NCBI GenBank assembly: GCA_963714145.1
Contig: OY970235.1
Coordinates: forward strand, 682,001 to 746,000
Direction of reading: 5' to 3'
DNA length: 64,000 nt
From: JBBWZH01 sp035544115
GTDB lineage: Bacteria; Actinomycetota; Actinomycetes; Mycobacteriales; CADCTP01
Shown: piece after piece, positions 33,323 through 42,338 of the stretch
Layout of the letters: each line of letters opens with the position of its first letter
How positions within the stretch are numbered: position 1 is the stretch's first letter
Notes under the pieces: generated by a model
What the model saw: the letters and a program-made list of their open reading frames with translations, nothing else
Databases searched by the model: none
What the model was told of the DNA's origin: nothing
Program-made: the position numbers and the translations under genes

Positions 33323-36130
33323 TCAGCCGCGGGCGGCGCGCCGCCGGGCCGGGGCGGTCGGGCGCTGCTGGCCGCGCGGCCAGAGGCCGAGGTCAAGACC
33401 GCGGCGGGCGGCCTGGGTGCGGTTGCGGACGTCCAGCTTGGTGTAGATGTTGGCGAGGTGCCGCTGCACGGTGGCCGGGCTGATCCGCAGCTGCGCGGCG
33501 ATCTCCCGGTTGGTCAGCCCGCCGGCTACCTGCTCCAGCACCTGCGTCTCGCGGGCGGACAGCAGCTCCAGCGGCGGTCCGGCGCGGCTGCCGCCGGCCG
33601 CCCCGACCAGCGCCGCGCGGATCTGCTCGAGCAGCATCTCGTCGCCCATCCGCTGCGCGATCGACCGGCTCTGCCGCAGCAGCCGCAGGCCCTTCGCGGT
33701 GTCGCCGAGCGCGCACAGCGCCTGGCCCAGCCCGCAGGCGGCCAGCGCGTGGAACCGGCCGGCGCCGGACTGCACGGCCGAGTCCAGCGCCTGCCGGAAC
33801 GGGGTGACCGCGGCGGCGTAGTCGTTGTCGCAGAGCAGGTTCTCGCCCAGGTTGATGCGCAGCAGGATGATCAGGAAGTCGTCGCCGAGCGACTCGGCCA
33901 GCCCCATCGCGTCGGCCAGCAGGGCGCGCGCCTCGGTCAGCTGCCGGCGCTGGGTGTAGACGTCGGCCAGGTTGGCCATCGTCATCGCCAGCGACCGGTC
34001 GTCGCCCAGGCTGCGCTTGGCCTCCAGGCTGAGCCGGCAGTACCGCTCGGCCGCCTCCAGGTCGTGCTGGTCGGCGGTGAGGCTGCCCAGGTTGTTCAGG
34101 GTGGACGCCAGCTCCTGCTGGTCGCCGGCCCGGCGCTGGTGGGTCAGCGCCCGCTCCAGCAGCTCGCGGGAGCGCTGCATGTCACCGCGGTACTTGGCGG
34201 CGCCGCTGCGGGCGGTCAGCGCGCGGCCGATCCAGAGCAGGTCGTCCTCGCGTTCCAGCCGGGCCAGGGCGGTCGCGGCGAGCCGGTCGGCGTCCTCGTA
34301 GTCGCCGATGTCCATGGCCAGCAGTGCCTCGGCGGTGCCGGCCCGGGCCCGCATCAGCGGGCCGGCGGTCGACTCCCGGAACGCGCGCAGCCAGTGCCGC
34401 CCCTCGACCAGCCGGCCGGACCGGCGCCACCAGCCGAGCAGGCTGACCGCCAGCTCGGCGCCCCGGTCCGGGTCGGCCCCGGCGTACCAGCCGAGCGCGG
34501 CGTGCACGTTGCCGGCGACCAGGTCGAGGCGCTGCGGCCAGCCGCCCCGGTCGGCCCGGAACCGGTCCGCCTCGGCGTGGCGGCACAGCTCCCGGAAGTG
34601 CGCGGCGTGCCGGGTCTGGGCGAGTGCGGCGCCGCCGGACCGGTCCAGCTCGCGCCGGCCCCAGCCGCGCAGCGGGTCGAGCAGCCGGTAGTGCCCGCTG
34701 CCCGGCTCCGGGCTGAACTCCAGCCAGGACACGTCGACCAGCCGGCGCAGCGCGGCCAGCAGCGCGGCCCCGGACAGGTCGGTCACCGCCTGGATGTCCT
34801 CCACCGTGCACGGCCCGACGAACACCGACAGCGCCGCGACCAGGTCGCGGTCGGCGGTGGTGAGCAGCGCCGAGCTCCACTCGATCGCCGCGGTCAGCGT
34901 CCGGTGCCGCTCGTGCTCGGCCCGCGGGTCGGCGAGCAACTGCTCCCGGGTGTCCCAGTGCTGCAGCAGCTCGGCCGGGGACAGCGTGCCCATCCAGGCC
35001 GCGGCCAGCCCGATCGCCAGCGGGATGCCGTCCAGCCGGCGGCAGATCTCCACCACGTCGGCGAGGCCGGACCCGATCGCCACCCCGGCCGTCGCCAGCC
35101 CCGCGGTCGCCAGCCCGGCCGTCGCCAGCCCCGCTGCCTCCAATCCGCCGGTGCCCGCCCCGGCGGCGGTGGTCGCCGCCCCGGCGGCGGCGGTGGTCGC
35201 CGGCCCGGCGAAGCCGGGCGCCCGTTCCCGTGCCCGGGCCAGGAACAGCCGCACCGCGTCGTACCCGGCGGCCGGATCGACGGCCGCGTACCCGCCGGCC
35301 GGATCGACGGCCGGGTCCGGCCCGACCGGGGGCGGCAGAGCCAGGCCGGGCACCCGCCAGACCCGCTCGCCCGGCACGCCGAGCGGCAGCTGGCTGGTGG
35401 CCAGCACGCGCAGCCCGGGCGCCTGCTCGAGCAGCTGCCGCAGCAGCTCGTGCAGCGAGTCGGCGACGTGCTCGCAGGTGTCCAGGAACAGCACGCCGGA
35501 CGCGTCGCGCAGCGCGTGCGCGATCGCGGCCCGCTCCGGCACGTTCGGCTTGCCGCGCACGCCGAGTGCCATCGCTACCGCGGCCGGGGCCAGCTCGGCG
35601 TCCCGCACGGTGTCCAGCCGGACCGCGCCGAGCACCGGGTCGCCGGCCCGCCGCAGCAGCTCGACGGCGAGCCGGGACTTCCCCACCCCGCCGGCACCGG
35701 TCAGCGTGAGCGTCCGGCAGCCGGCCCAGAGCGGCAGGAGTTCGGCCAGCTCGCGGTCCCGGCCGATGAACGGGCGCAGGTCGACCGGCAGGCCGGAGCC
35801 CGGGCCGGGCCGGCCGCCGGGCTCGGCGGCCGCGGTCTGCCGGCCCAGCTGCTCCAACCGTGCCTTCGACCGGGCGGACGGCACCGCCCGGCCACCCTCC
35901 CAGCGGTTGACCGTGGCGAACGAGACGCCGAGGCGCTGCGCCAGCTGTTCCTGGGACAGCCGCAGCCGGGTTCGCAGTGCGCGCAGCTGCTCGACGAAAT
36001 CCGGCTCGCTGAACTCCGGACCGTTGTCGCCCCCCGCGCCCGTGGCATCCTCCCGACCTGATTCGCACCCCGGCGGTGCTATAGCGACCGTCTCGTCCCG
36101 TTCACCCGGCGATTTAGTGCGTTGGCCCAA
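33323..36130 (-). CDS. STAND regulator with both an N-terminal XRE and a C-terminal LuxR HTH
   Basis: 935 residues. XRE helix-turn-helix at about 47-85 (L-R-L-S-Q-E-Q-L-A-Q-R-L-G-V-S-F-A-T-V-N-R-W-E-G-G). ATPase with F-I-G-R-D-R-E at 121-127, Walker A G-A-G-G-V-G-K-S at 145-152 and Walker B G-V-L-F-L-D-T-C-E. An Ala/Gly loop with four A-T-A-G-L units interrupts the ATPase near 345. TPR-like helices follow, then a LuxR HTH at about 870-925 (L-S-A-R-E-T-Q-V-L-E-Q-V-A-G-G-L-T-N-R-E-I-A). Two DNA-binding domains at opposite ends could bridge two sites. Start ATG 36130; the annotation could begin slightly later, before the HTH. Confidence 0.85.
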   Translation of the reverse strand: MGQRTKSPGERDETVAIAPPGCESGREDATGAGGDNGPEFSEPDFVEQLRALRTRLRLSQEQLAQRLGVSFATVNRWEGGRAVPSARSKARLEQLGRQTAAAEPGGRPGPGSGLPVDLRPFIGRDRELAELLPLWAGCRTLTLTGAGGVGKSRLAVELLRRAGDPVLGAVRLDTVRDAELAPAAVAMALGVRGKPNVPERAAIAHALRDASGVLFLDTCEHVADSLHELLRQLLEQAPGLRVLATSQLPLGVPGERVWRVPGLALPPPVGPDPAVDPAGGYAAVDPAAGYDAVRLFLARARERAPGFAGPATTAAAGAATTAAGAGTGGLEAAGLATAGLATAGLATAGVAIGSGLADVVEICRRLDGIPLAIGLAAAWMGTLSPAELLQHWDTREQLLADPRAEHERHRTLTAAIEWSSALLTTADRDLVAALSVFVGPCTVEDIQAVTDLSGAALLAALRRLVDVSWLEFSPEPGSGHYRLLDPLRGWGRRELDRSGGAALAQTRHAAHFRELCRHAEADRFRADRGGWPQRLDLVAGNVHAALGWYAGADPDRGAELAVSLLGWWRRSGRLVEGRHWLRAFRESTAGPLMRARAGTAEALLAMDIGDYEDADRLAATALARLEREDDLLWIGRALTARSGAAKYRGDMQRSRELLERALTHQRRAGDQQELASTLNNLGSLTADQHDLEAAERYCRLSLEAKRSLGDDRSLAMTMANLADVYTQRRQLTEARALLADAMGLAESLGDDFLIILLRINLGENLLCDNDYAAAVTPFRQALDSAVQSGAGRFHALAACGLGQALCALGDTAKGLRLLRQSRSIAQRMGDEMLLEQIRAALVGAAGGSRAGPPLELLSARETQVLEQVAGGLTNREIAAQLRISPATVQRHLANIYTKLDVRNRTQAARRGLDLGLWPRGQQRPTAPARRRAARG

Positions 36131-36618
36131 CAGTCTGCCCGAACGTGCAAGCGCTGAACGACATTTTCTGGTCTACTCTGCGGCCGCGAGGCTGGTCTCT
36201 GCATGTTTCGGTCGATGCCAGCTGATCGCATTCACCCGTATGGTCGTATCGACGGCGACGCAAATCGACGTCGGGGCAGGCGTGCAACGGGGGCGGTCGG
36301 AGACGCATCGGCCCATCGGCACGCCACGGGATTGCTTACGTCGCCCGGCGCCTCGCCGCAGCGAGGCCCGCGCGCCGGCGCTGCTTCGGCGTCCCTGAGC
36401 CCGACGCCGGCCGGGTAGCGCCGGCCGCAGCGGGGCCCCGGTTCCGTCCGTCCCGGCTCGGATCAGGCCGGCTCAGCCTGGATCAGCCTGGCGGCTGGCT
36501 CCGCCTGGCAGCCCGGGATCGGCCGGTGCCAGCCCGGCCCCGGACCGCCCGGCCCTGGACCGCCCGGTCCCCGGGCGTGGTCGTGGTCCGGGACATCCGG
36601 GACCTCGGCCAGCTTCGG
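36131..36618. other. intergenic region without recognisable genes
   Basis: 488 bp upstream of the dual-HTH regulator and downstream of the SARP gene. 36131-36300 is less GC-rich and should carry the promoter of the 36130 gene. 36420-36600 is low-complexity (repeated cctggatcagcctgg and gaccgcccgg). A 71-codon frame on the plus strand (36203-36418) has no coding character. Confidence 0.45.
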
Positions 36619-38484
36619 TCAATCGTCGTCCGCGCTGGCCAGCTGGGTGGCGTAGGCCCGGAGCAGGTCGTGCATGCCGTAGCGGCCGGTGTCGGCCGGG
36701 TGCCGCCGGGCCGGCTGGATCAGGTGCGCCCGGGCCAGCAGGTCGAGCAGTTGCCGGGCGCGGTCCAGGGACGTGTTGGTGAGCGCGGCCGCGATCTGGG
36801 TGTCCAGGTCCGGGCCGGGGTAGAGGCCGAGCAGCCGGAACGCCCGGGCGGCCTGCGCCGGCAGGTGCCGGTACGACCAGGAGAAGACGGCCCGGACCGC
36901 GGTGTGCCGGTCGCCGCCGGCGTCCAGCAGGTCCAGCCGGCGGCGGTCGTCGGCGAGGTCGGAGACGATCTGCCGCAGCGGGGTGCTCGGCCGGCTGGCG
37001 GCCAGCTCGGCGGCGACCCGCAGCGCCAGCGGCAGCCGGGCGCACTGCTCGGCCAGCGTGGCCGCGGCGCCCGGCTCGGCCGCCACCCGGCCGCCGAGCA
37101 GCGTGCGCAGCAGGGTCAGCGCGTCCGGCGGTGGCAGCAGGTCCAGGTCGAGCCGGTGCGCGCCGTGCCGGGCGATCAGGCCGGCCAGCGAGTCCCGGCT
37201 GGTCACCAGCACGAAGCAGGACGGGGCCCCGGGCAGCAGGGGGCGCACCTGGTCGACGGTGGCCGCGTTGTCCAGCATCACCAGCAGCCGCCGGCCGGAG
37301 ACCTCGGTGCGGAACCGGGCGGCGCGGTCGTCCAGGGTGGTCGGTATCTCGTGCCCGGGCACGCCGAGCGCGGCGAGGAAGCCGGCCAGCGCCTCGCTCG
37401 CCGACATCGGCTGCTCCGGGTCGTAGCCGCGCAGGTCGACGTACAGCTGGCCGTCCGGGAAGCGGGCCCGGGTGCGGTGCGCCCAGCGGACCGCGAGCGC
37501 GGTCTTGCCGACGCCCGCGGTGCCGGACACCGCCGCGATCATCACCGCGGTCGGCTCGCCGGCCGTCTCCGGCTGCTCGGCGCTGGCCAGCAACTGGTCC
37601 AGCTCGGCCAGCTCGTCGGCGCGACCGGTGAACGCGTGCACGTCGGCCGGTAGCTGGGCCGGCAGGGTCCGGCCCACCGCCGGGCGGGCCGCGCCGGCAT
37701 CGGGCTCCGCGGCCGGGGGGCGGGCCCGGGCGTGGCCGAGGTCGCCGCGCAGCACCGCGGTGTAGACCGCGCGCAGGTCCGCGCCCGGCTCCACGCCGAG
37801 CTCCTGTACCAGCCGGGCCCGGGCGGCGGCGTAGCAGTCCAGCGCCTCGGCGTCCCGGCCGGCGGCCACGAACGCCCGCATCAGCACGCCGATCAGCGGC
37901 TCCGCCCGGGGATGGTCGGCGGCCAGGTCGCGGACCGAGCCGATCACCTCGTCCGGCTGGCCCAGCCGCAGCTCCGCGTGCGCCCACTGGACCACCGCGT
38001 CCAGCCGCTGCTTCTGCCAGCTGTCCCGCATCCGGGCGGCCCACTCGCCGGGCAGGTCGGCCAGCGGGACGCCGCGCCAGAGATCCAGCGCGGCGTGCAG
38101 CAGTTCGACCCGTTCCGGATCACCGCGGTGCGGGTCGCGGGCGGCCGCCACCAGCCGGCGGAACCGGCGCAGGTCGACCTGGTCCGGCTCGATCTCCAGC
38201 AGGTAGCCGCCGGCGCGCCGGGCCAGCCGGCCGGGGGACTCGTCCCCGCCGGCCTCGGCCTGCTCCAGCGCCTGCCGGATCCGGGTGATGTGCGCGTAGA
38301 GCGCCGGTTTGGCGCCGATCGGGGGCGCGTCGTCCCAGACCCGGTCGATCAGCGTGCGCAACATGACCGGCCGGCCGGAGTCCACCGCCAGCGCCGCGAG
38401 CACCGCCCGCTGCTGGGGCGGGCCCAGGTCGAGCCAGCGCCCGCCGACCCGGATCTCGACAGGACCGAGAAGCCGCAACTCCAC
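36619..38484 (-). CDS. AfsR/SARP-family transcriptional activator with NB-ARC domain
   Basis: 621 residues from GTG 38484, with GAGG 9 bp upstream; the protein then opens with the canonical V-E-L-R-L-L-G-P-V-E. Winged-helix OmpR-like DNA-binding domain (1-95), bacterial transcription-activation domain BTAD (about 98-245), then NB-ARC (F-T-G-R at 285-288, Walker A G-T-A-G-V-G-K-T at 321-328, V-M-L-D-N, L-V-T-S-R-D). Unlike AfsR it stops after the NB-ARC winged-helix part and lacks the TPR domain. SARP proteins bind direct heptamer repeats and switch on antibiotic gene clusters; no such cluster is in the window. Confidence 0.92.
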   Translation of the reverse strand: MELRLLGPVEIRVGGRWLDLGPPQQRAVLAALAVDSGRPVMLRTLIDRVWDDAPPIGAKPALYAHITRIRQALEQAEAGGDESPGRLARRAGGYLLEIEPDQVDLRRFRRLVAAARDPHRGDPERVELLHAALDLWRGVPLADLPGEWAARMRDSWQKQRLDAVVQWAHAELRLGQPDEVIGSVRDLAADHPRAEPLIGVLMRAFVAAGRDAEALDCYAAARARLVQELGVEPGADLRAVYTAVLRGDLGHARARPPAAEPDAGAARPAVGRTLPAQLPADVHAFTGRADELAELDQLLASAEQPETAGEPTAVMIAAVSGTAGVGKTALAVRWAHRTRARFPDGQLYVDLRGYDPEQPMSASEALAGFLAALGVPGHEIPTTLDDRAARFRTEVSGRRLLVMLDNAATVDQVRPLLPGAPSCFVLVTSRDSLAGLIARHGAHRLDLDLLPPPDALTLLRTLLGGRVAAEPGAAATLAEQCARLPLALRVAAELAASRPSTPLRQIVSDLADDRRRLDLLDAGGDRHTAVRAVFSWSYRHLPAQAARAFRLLGLYPGPDLDTQIAAALTNTSLDRARQLLDLLARAHLIQPARRHPADTGRYGMHDLLRAYATQLASADDD

Positions 38485-38843
38485 CAAGCACACCTCGGTT
38501 CGGCAGGTCTTCGCCGCGACGACCCCCGAAATGCCAAGAACTCTACAAGAGGGCCACAAGGTCCCGGTATATGTGCCAGACGCAGCCTTTAGGCACCCAT
38601 CTTCCGGCGAAGCGGTACACACCGGCGGAACACGCCGTGTACGTCGCTTCGCCGGGCGGCCGGCGCGGCGGTCGGAACCCCGATGCGGTCGATGCCTGTG
38701 CCGCGGTGGGCACCGGAAGGAGGTACCCCCACGAGGGTCGGTCAAAACCGGTGGTCCGCCACCCCACCGCTCTAGGTCATCGGCGACTGGTCGGAGGCGC
38801 CGTGACAAGCGCCTCTCGCCGTCTCAAACCGCGAAGGGGAGTC
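38485..38843. other. divergent intergenic region
   Basis: 359 bp between the SARP gene and the secreted I36-like gene. It contains a strong but orphan ribosome-site-like ggaaggagg at about 38715, followed by a GTG at about 38751 in frame with the I36-like gene; the local gaaggggag before ATG 38844 makes the downstream start more likely. gtgcc ... ggcac around 38575-38595 can form a small hairpin. No other gene seen. Confidence 0.45.
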
Positions 38844-39362
38844 ATGAAGAGTGTGAAGATCGGCCTCAGCTTGTTAGCCGCGGCCAGCGCGCTCGCGCTG
38901 ACCCTGGCCCCAGCCGCGAACGCGGCGCCCTCCTCGGCAAGTGCCGCGCCAGCGGCCGCCGCTATCGCCCCGGCCCTGGTCTCGACCACGGCCAAGCCGC
39001 CGGTCCGGATCACCCCGGCCGGCGCGCAGACGAACGCCGACCAGGACGGAGCCTGCAACAGCCTCACCAACGGTGATGGCGACTTCTGCTTCTGGTTCAG
39101 CGCGAACTTCGTCGGCAGCCTGGCGGACTACTTCACCAGCAAGGCCAACCTGAACACGCTCACGTACCTCACCCCCGGCCTGGGGCTCGGCCAGGTGGTC
39201 GGCAACGACTCGGAGTCGTCGCTCAACGCCGACACCCGGCTCAGCGTGGTCGTGTTCACCGGTGTGAACGGGACCGGCGCGGCCGGCCTGGTCAACCCGC
39301 GCGGGTTCGGCAACTTCAACGCGACCTTCATCAACAACGTCGAGTCCTTCCGCTTCATGTAG
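38844..39362 (+). CDS. secreted I36-type (beta/gamma-crystallin fold) protein
   Basis: 172 residues. Signal peptide M-K-S-V-K-I-G-L-S-L-L-A-A-A-S-A-L-A-L-T to A-N-A. After an Ala-rich propeptide-like segment the mature domain (from about 68) reads A-C-N-S-L-T-N-G-D-G-D-F-C-F-W-F and later N-D-S-E-S-S-L-N-A-D-T, then N-N-V-E-S-F-R-F-M at the C-terminus. This is the pattern of peptidase inhibitor family I36 (SMPI-like) with one disulfide. Such proteins inhibit metalloproteases of the producing strain. Inhibitor function is inferred. Confidence 0.7.
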   Translation: MKSVKIGLSLLAAASALALTLAPAANAAPSSASAAPAAAAIAPALVSTTAKPPVRITPAGAQTNADQDGACNSLTNGDGDFCFWFSANFVGSLADYFTSKANLNTLTYLTPGLGLGQVVGNDSESSLNADTRLSVVVFTGVNGTGAAGLVNPRGFGNFNATFINNVESFRFM

Positions 39363-39424
39363 GCGGCGGCCGGTCCGCCGTCCCCGAACCGGCGGACCGG
39401 CCACCCACCCAGGGGAGTGGTCGA

Positions 39425-40327
39425 GTGGCACAGCAGGCTGGTACCCGGTCGCGGTGGCTGGTGGGCGCGGTGACGGCAGTGGTGGCGGCTGCCGTCGCGG
39501 CCGCGACGGCTGGCTGCGGCGGACCGGCGGCGGCCGCCCGGAACCCGGACCAGCCGGACCAGGTGCCGCGCCTGCTGCGCAGCGCCGACCTGCGACTGCC
39601 GCTGGACGACTACTACCTGTCGGTGGCCGAGGGGCAGCGGCTGGCCCGGGCCGGACGGGCGCTGCTGAACCAGTGCGTGCGCGGGTTCGGCTTCGACTAC
39701 ACCGCCCCGGACCCGGTGCGGACCGGCCCGCGGACCTGGACCGAGCGCCGGTACGGGCTGACCGACCCGGCGCAGGCGGCCGGCGGCTACTGGGCCGCCG
39801 ACCGGGTCACGGCGGCAACGTCCGGCCGCCCGGCCAACACCTCGACCGCCGCCGAAGGCGACGTGGTGACCGGCCGGGGCGCGCAGGTGGTGCGCGGCCG
39901 GCGGGTGCCGGCGGGTGGCTGCGCGGACGAGGCGCAGCGCCGGCTGACCGCGGGCAGCCCGGCCGGTGCGGACCAGACGCTGGCCCAGCGGCTCGGCTCG
40001 GACACCTTCTTCGGCTCGCAGCGGGACCCGCGGGTGCGGGCGGTGTTCAGCCAGTGGTCGGCGTGCATGCGGGCGGCCGGCTTCAACTACGCCGCCCCGC
40101 TCGATCCCCCCAGGGACGCACGCTTCCAGCGGGCCGTCAGCCCGGTGGAGATCGCCACCGCCAGGGCGGACGTGGCGTGCAAGCAACGGACCAACCTGGT
40201 CGGCGTCTGGTTCACCGTCGAGGCCGACCAGCAGCGGCCGCTGGTCGAGGCCAACCGGGCCGCGCTGCGGTTGGCCCGGGCCGCGTTCCAGGCCGAACTC
40301 GCGGTCGCCGCTCAGGTAGGCGCCTGA
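39425..40327 (+). CDS. lipoprotein of unknown function
   Basis: 300 residues from GTG 39425 (aggggag upstream). Hydrophobic Ala/Val segment ending in lipobox T-A-G-C at about residue 31. The exported domain has L-N-Q-C-V-R-G-F-G-F-D-Y and W-S-A-C-M-R-A-A-G-F-N-Y, two similar C-(V/M)-R-x-x-G-F motifs that look like an internal repeat, each followed by an aromatic. This is common in actinobacterial lipoproteins that sit beside export systems, but no transporter is here. Confidence 0.7.
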   Translation: MAQQAGTRSRWLVGAVTAVVAAAVAAATAGCGGPAAAARNPDQPDQVPRLLRSADLRLPLDDYYLSVAEGQRLARAGRALLNQCVRGFGFDYTAPDPVRTGPRTWTERRYGLTDPAQAAGGYWAADRVTAATSGRPANTSTAAEGDVVTGRGAQVVRGRRVPAGGCADEAQRRLTAGSPAGADQTLAQRLGSDTFFGSQRDPRVRAVFSQWSACMRAAGFNYAAPLDPPRDARFQRAVSPVEIATARADVACKQRTNLVGVWFTVEADQQRPLVEANRAALRLARAAFQAELAVAAQVGA

Positions 40328-40385
40328 CCTGCTATTCGTGGCGAAACATACCTGAAAAGCAAGTTCTTTCATAATAAATACATCT

Positions 40386-40493
40386 ATGCTAACTTCCGAC
40401 CCGGAGTAAGCACGTGTGGGCTAAATAGAGGGGCCGACCGTTCCTCCTAATGGCCCGCCGTGGTCACCTTCCGCCAGAGGAGGCCTTGGAGCC
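40386..40493 (+). promoter_or_regulatory. conserved 5' leader of the first DUF7405-type gene
   Basis: Begins in an AT-rich patch (40350-40395, unusual for this DNA), with tatgctaacttcc as a likely -10 region. gtaagcacgtgtgg and ctaaatagagg follow, and the leader ends in ccgccagaggagg before the GTG. The same order and spacing recur at 44751-44866. Confidence 0.5.
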
Positions 40494-41990
40494 GTGGACG
40501 CCGAACAGCCCCGCGAAGCCAGCGACACCCCAGAACACACCGTCACCCGCCGCAACGCGCTGAAGGGCGCCGCTGCCCTGGCTACGGCCATGGGCACGCT
40601 CGAGCTCGTCGGCAAGGGCGCCCACCTGCCCGAGCGGGTCGCCTATGCCGACGTCAGCGCCGCCGCCCTGCCCGACATCCAGTTCGACATCGGCGCCTTC
40701 ATCGCGCCGGTGCAGAACCTGGGCGGCATCCCGATGCAGCTCCCGCCGGTGCACACGGTCTTCCTGACCGCCCGGCTGCTGCGCACGCCGAACCGCACCG
40801 ACCAGACCAACCTGACCAACGCGATGAACACGATCGAGGCCAACTACCCGTTCGCCGCCGGTGGCGTGATCACGTTCGTCTCGTACGGCCTGCCGTACTT
40901 CCGCCGGCTGCCCGCCGCGCTGGTGAACTCGGCCATCCCGAAGCTGCGGTCGAACACCGCGCGCTCGGTGCTGGAGGAGGCCGTCGCCAGCCCGACCGAC
41001 GTCGGCCAGCCCGGCATCACCAAGCTGAACTTCAACGTCCCGGTCCGGATCGAGAACAACGACGTGCTGTTCACGCTGCGCGGCGACAACCAGACCTTCG
41101 TGCAGGACGTGATCTCCTGGCTCGGCGGCAGCAACCGGCTGGTCGGGCGGGCGGTCCCGTCGCCGGCCTTCGCCGGTCTGCTGCAGTTCACCTCCAGCCG
41201 GGCCATGTTCACCCAGCTGGGCATGCCGAAGTTCGTGGCCGGCCAGATCGGCGCACCGTGGGCGCCGTTCATCCACCCGCAGACGCCGATGTGGATGGGC
41301 TTCGCCGACCAGCAGGTGAACGCCTCCGGGCCGGCCGCGATCTGCACGTTCGCCGGCAACCCGTCGGCCCGGCTGACCACCGCGGTGGCCGGCGACTACT
41401 TCGACAACGGCTCGATCCAGCACCTGTCGCACGTGATCCTGGACATGCGCCAGTTCTTCGACATGGACGCCAACAACGTGCCGGGTGACGACGCGGTGTT
41501 CACCGAGCGGGTGCAGTACATGTTCCACAGCCCGGCGATCAACCCCGGCAACGCCGACCAGCTCACCAACTCCGGCGGCCCGGCGTTCCTGCCCAACGAC
41601 AACCGCGGCGTGAACTACGCGCGGCAGACCGCGCAGGGCATCGGCACCGAGGACAACGAGCGCCGGATCGGCCACCTGTCCACGCTGCAGCGGTCCTCCC
41701 GCGCCGCCGACGGCACGCCCATCCACGTCCGGATGGACGGCCCCGGCTTCGACAACATGGACGTCCCGGGCGGCAGCAAGCAACCCAAGCTGCAGTTCAC
41801 CGTGTTCGTCCCGACCGCCGACTTCTTCGCCACCATGCGCCGCAACCAGGCCTCCCTCGACCTCACCACCGAGTTCGACATCGACGAGGACGAGAACGGC
41901 CTGGAGCGGTTCCTGACCACCACCCGGCGGCAGAACTTCCTCATCCCGTCGCGCCAGCACCGGGCGTTCCCGCTGGTGGAGTTCACCTGA
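40494..41990 (+). CDS. Tat-exported DUF7405-type protein, copy 1
   Basis: 498 residues from GTG 40494. The N-terminus carries a twin-arginine signal (T-R-R-N-A-L-K-G-A-A at 18-27, then a weakly hydrophobic Ala stretch). The mature protein starts L-P-D-I-Q-F-D-I-G-A-F-I-A-P and contains Y-G-L-P-Y-F-R-R-L-P, H-L-S-H-V-I-L-D, F-T-E-R-V-Q-Y-M-F and R-Q-N-F-L-I-P-S-R near the end. The overall order recalls Dyp-type peroxidases, and Tat export would fit a cofactor-containing enzyme; neither a heme ligand nor peroxidase activity is proven. It is about 75-80% like the 44867 gene by eye. Confidence 0.75.
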   Translation: MDAEQPREASDTPEHTVTRRNALKGAAALATAMGTLELVGKGAHLPERVAYADVSAAALPDIQFDIGAFIAPVQNLGGIPMQLPPVHTVFLTARLLRTPNRTDQTNLTNAMNTIEANYPFAAGGVITFVSYGLPYFRRLPAALVNSAIPKLRSNTARSVLEEAVASPTDVGQPGITKLNFNVPVRIENNDVLFTLRGDNQTFVQDVISWLGGSNRLVGRAVPSPAFAGLLQFTSSRAMFTQLGMPKFVAGQIGAPWAPFIHPQTPMWMGFADQQVNASGPAAICTFAGNPSARLTTAVAGDYFDNGSIQHLSHVILDMRQFFDMDANNVPGDDAVFTERVQYMFHSPAINPGNADQLTNSGGPAFLPNDNRGVNYARQTAQGIGTEDNERRIGHLSTLQRSSRAADGTPIHVRMDGPGFDNMDVPGGSKQPKLQFTVFVPTADFFATMRRNQASLDLTTEFDIDEDENGLERFLTTTRRQNFLIPSRQHRAFPLVEFT

Positions 41991-42338
41991 TCGGTCCGGA
42001 TCTGATTGATCGGCTGGATCTGATCGACCAGCCGGTCCGGATCGATCCGGCGGTCCGCCGGGCCGACTGACCGCCGGGCCGACTGACCGCCGATCCGCAA
42101 CCCGGCCGCTGCCGTGCCGGCCCTGGGCCACCTGGCGCCAGGGCCGGTGGCGGCGGGGTTCTGAGTGTCCGTTTCCGCTGGCCCAGCGTTGTGCCGGCCC
42201 AGCGTGTGTGGCCCGGTCGGGCGGCGACCGGCCGGGCCGCCGCCGGGGCAGCCGGTCCGGACGTCAGCCGCCCGGGGTCGGCCCGCCCGGGTGAGCCCGC
42301 GCGGACGTCCGGCCGCCCGAGGTCAGGACGACAGGAGG
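41991..42338. other. convergent intergenic region with short tandem repeats
   Basis: 348 bp. gatccggatctgattgatc-like repeats (41994-42050), a 16 bp unit ccgccgggccgactga twice in tandem (42055-42086) and the palindrome cctggcgccagg (42131-42142). These structures probably end transcription from both sides. No gene seen. Confidence 0.5.

Noticed and set aside
33158..36061. 967-codon plus-strand frame opposite the dual-HTH regulator
   Set aside because: Antisense shadow with no ribosome site or domain; the minus strand carries clear HTH and ATPase motifs.
36203..36418. 71-codon frame in the gap upstream of the dual-HTH regulator
   Set aside because: No ribosome site, Arg/Gly/Ala shadow-type composition, overlaps the likely promoter.
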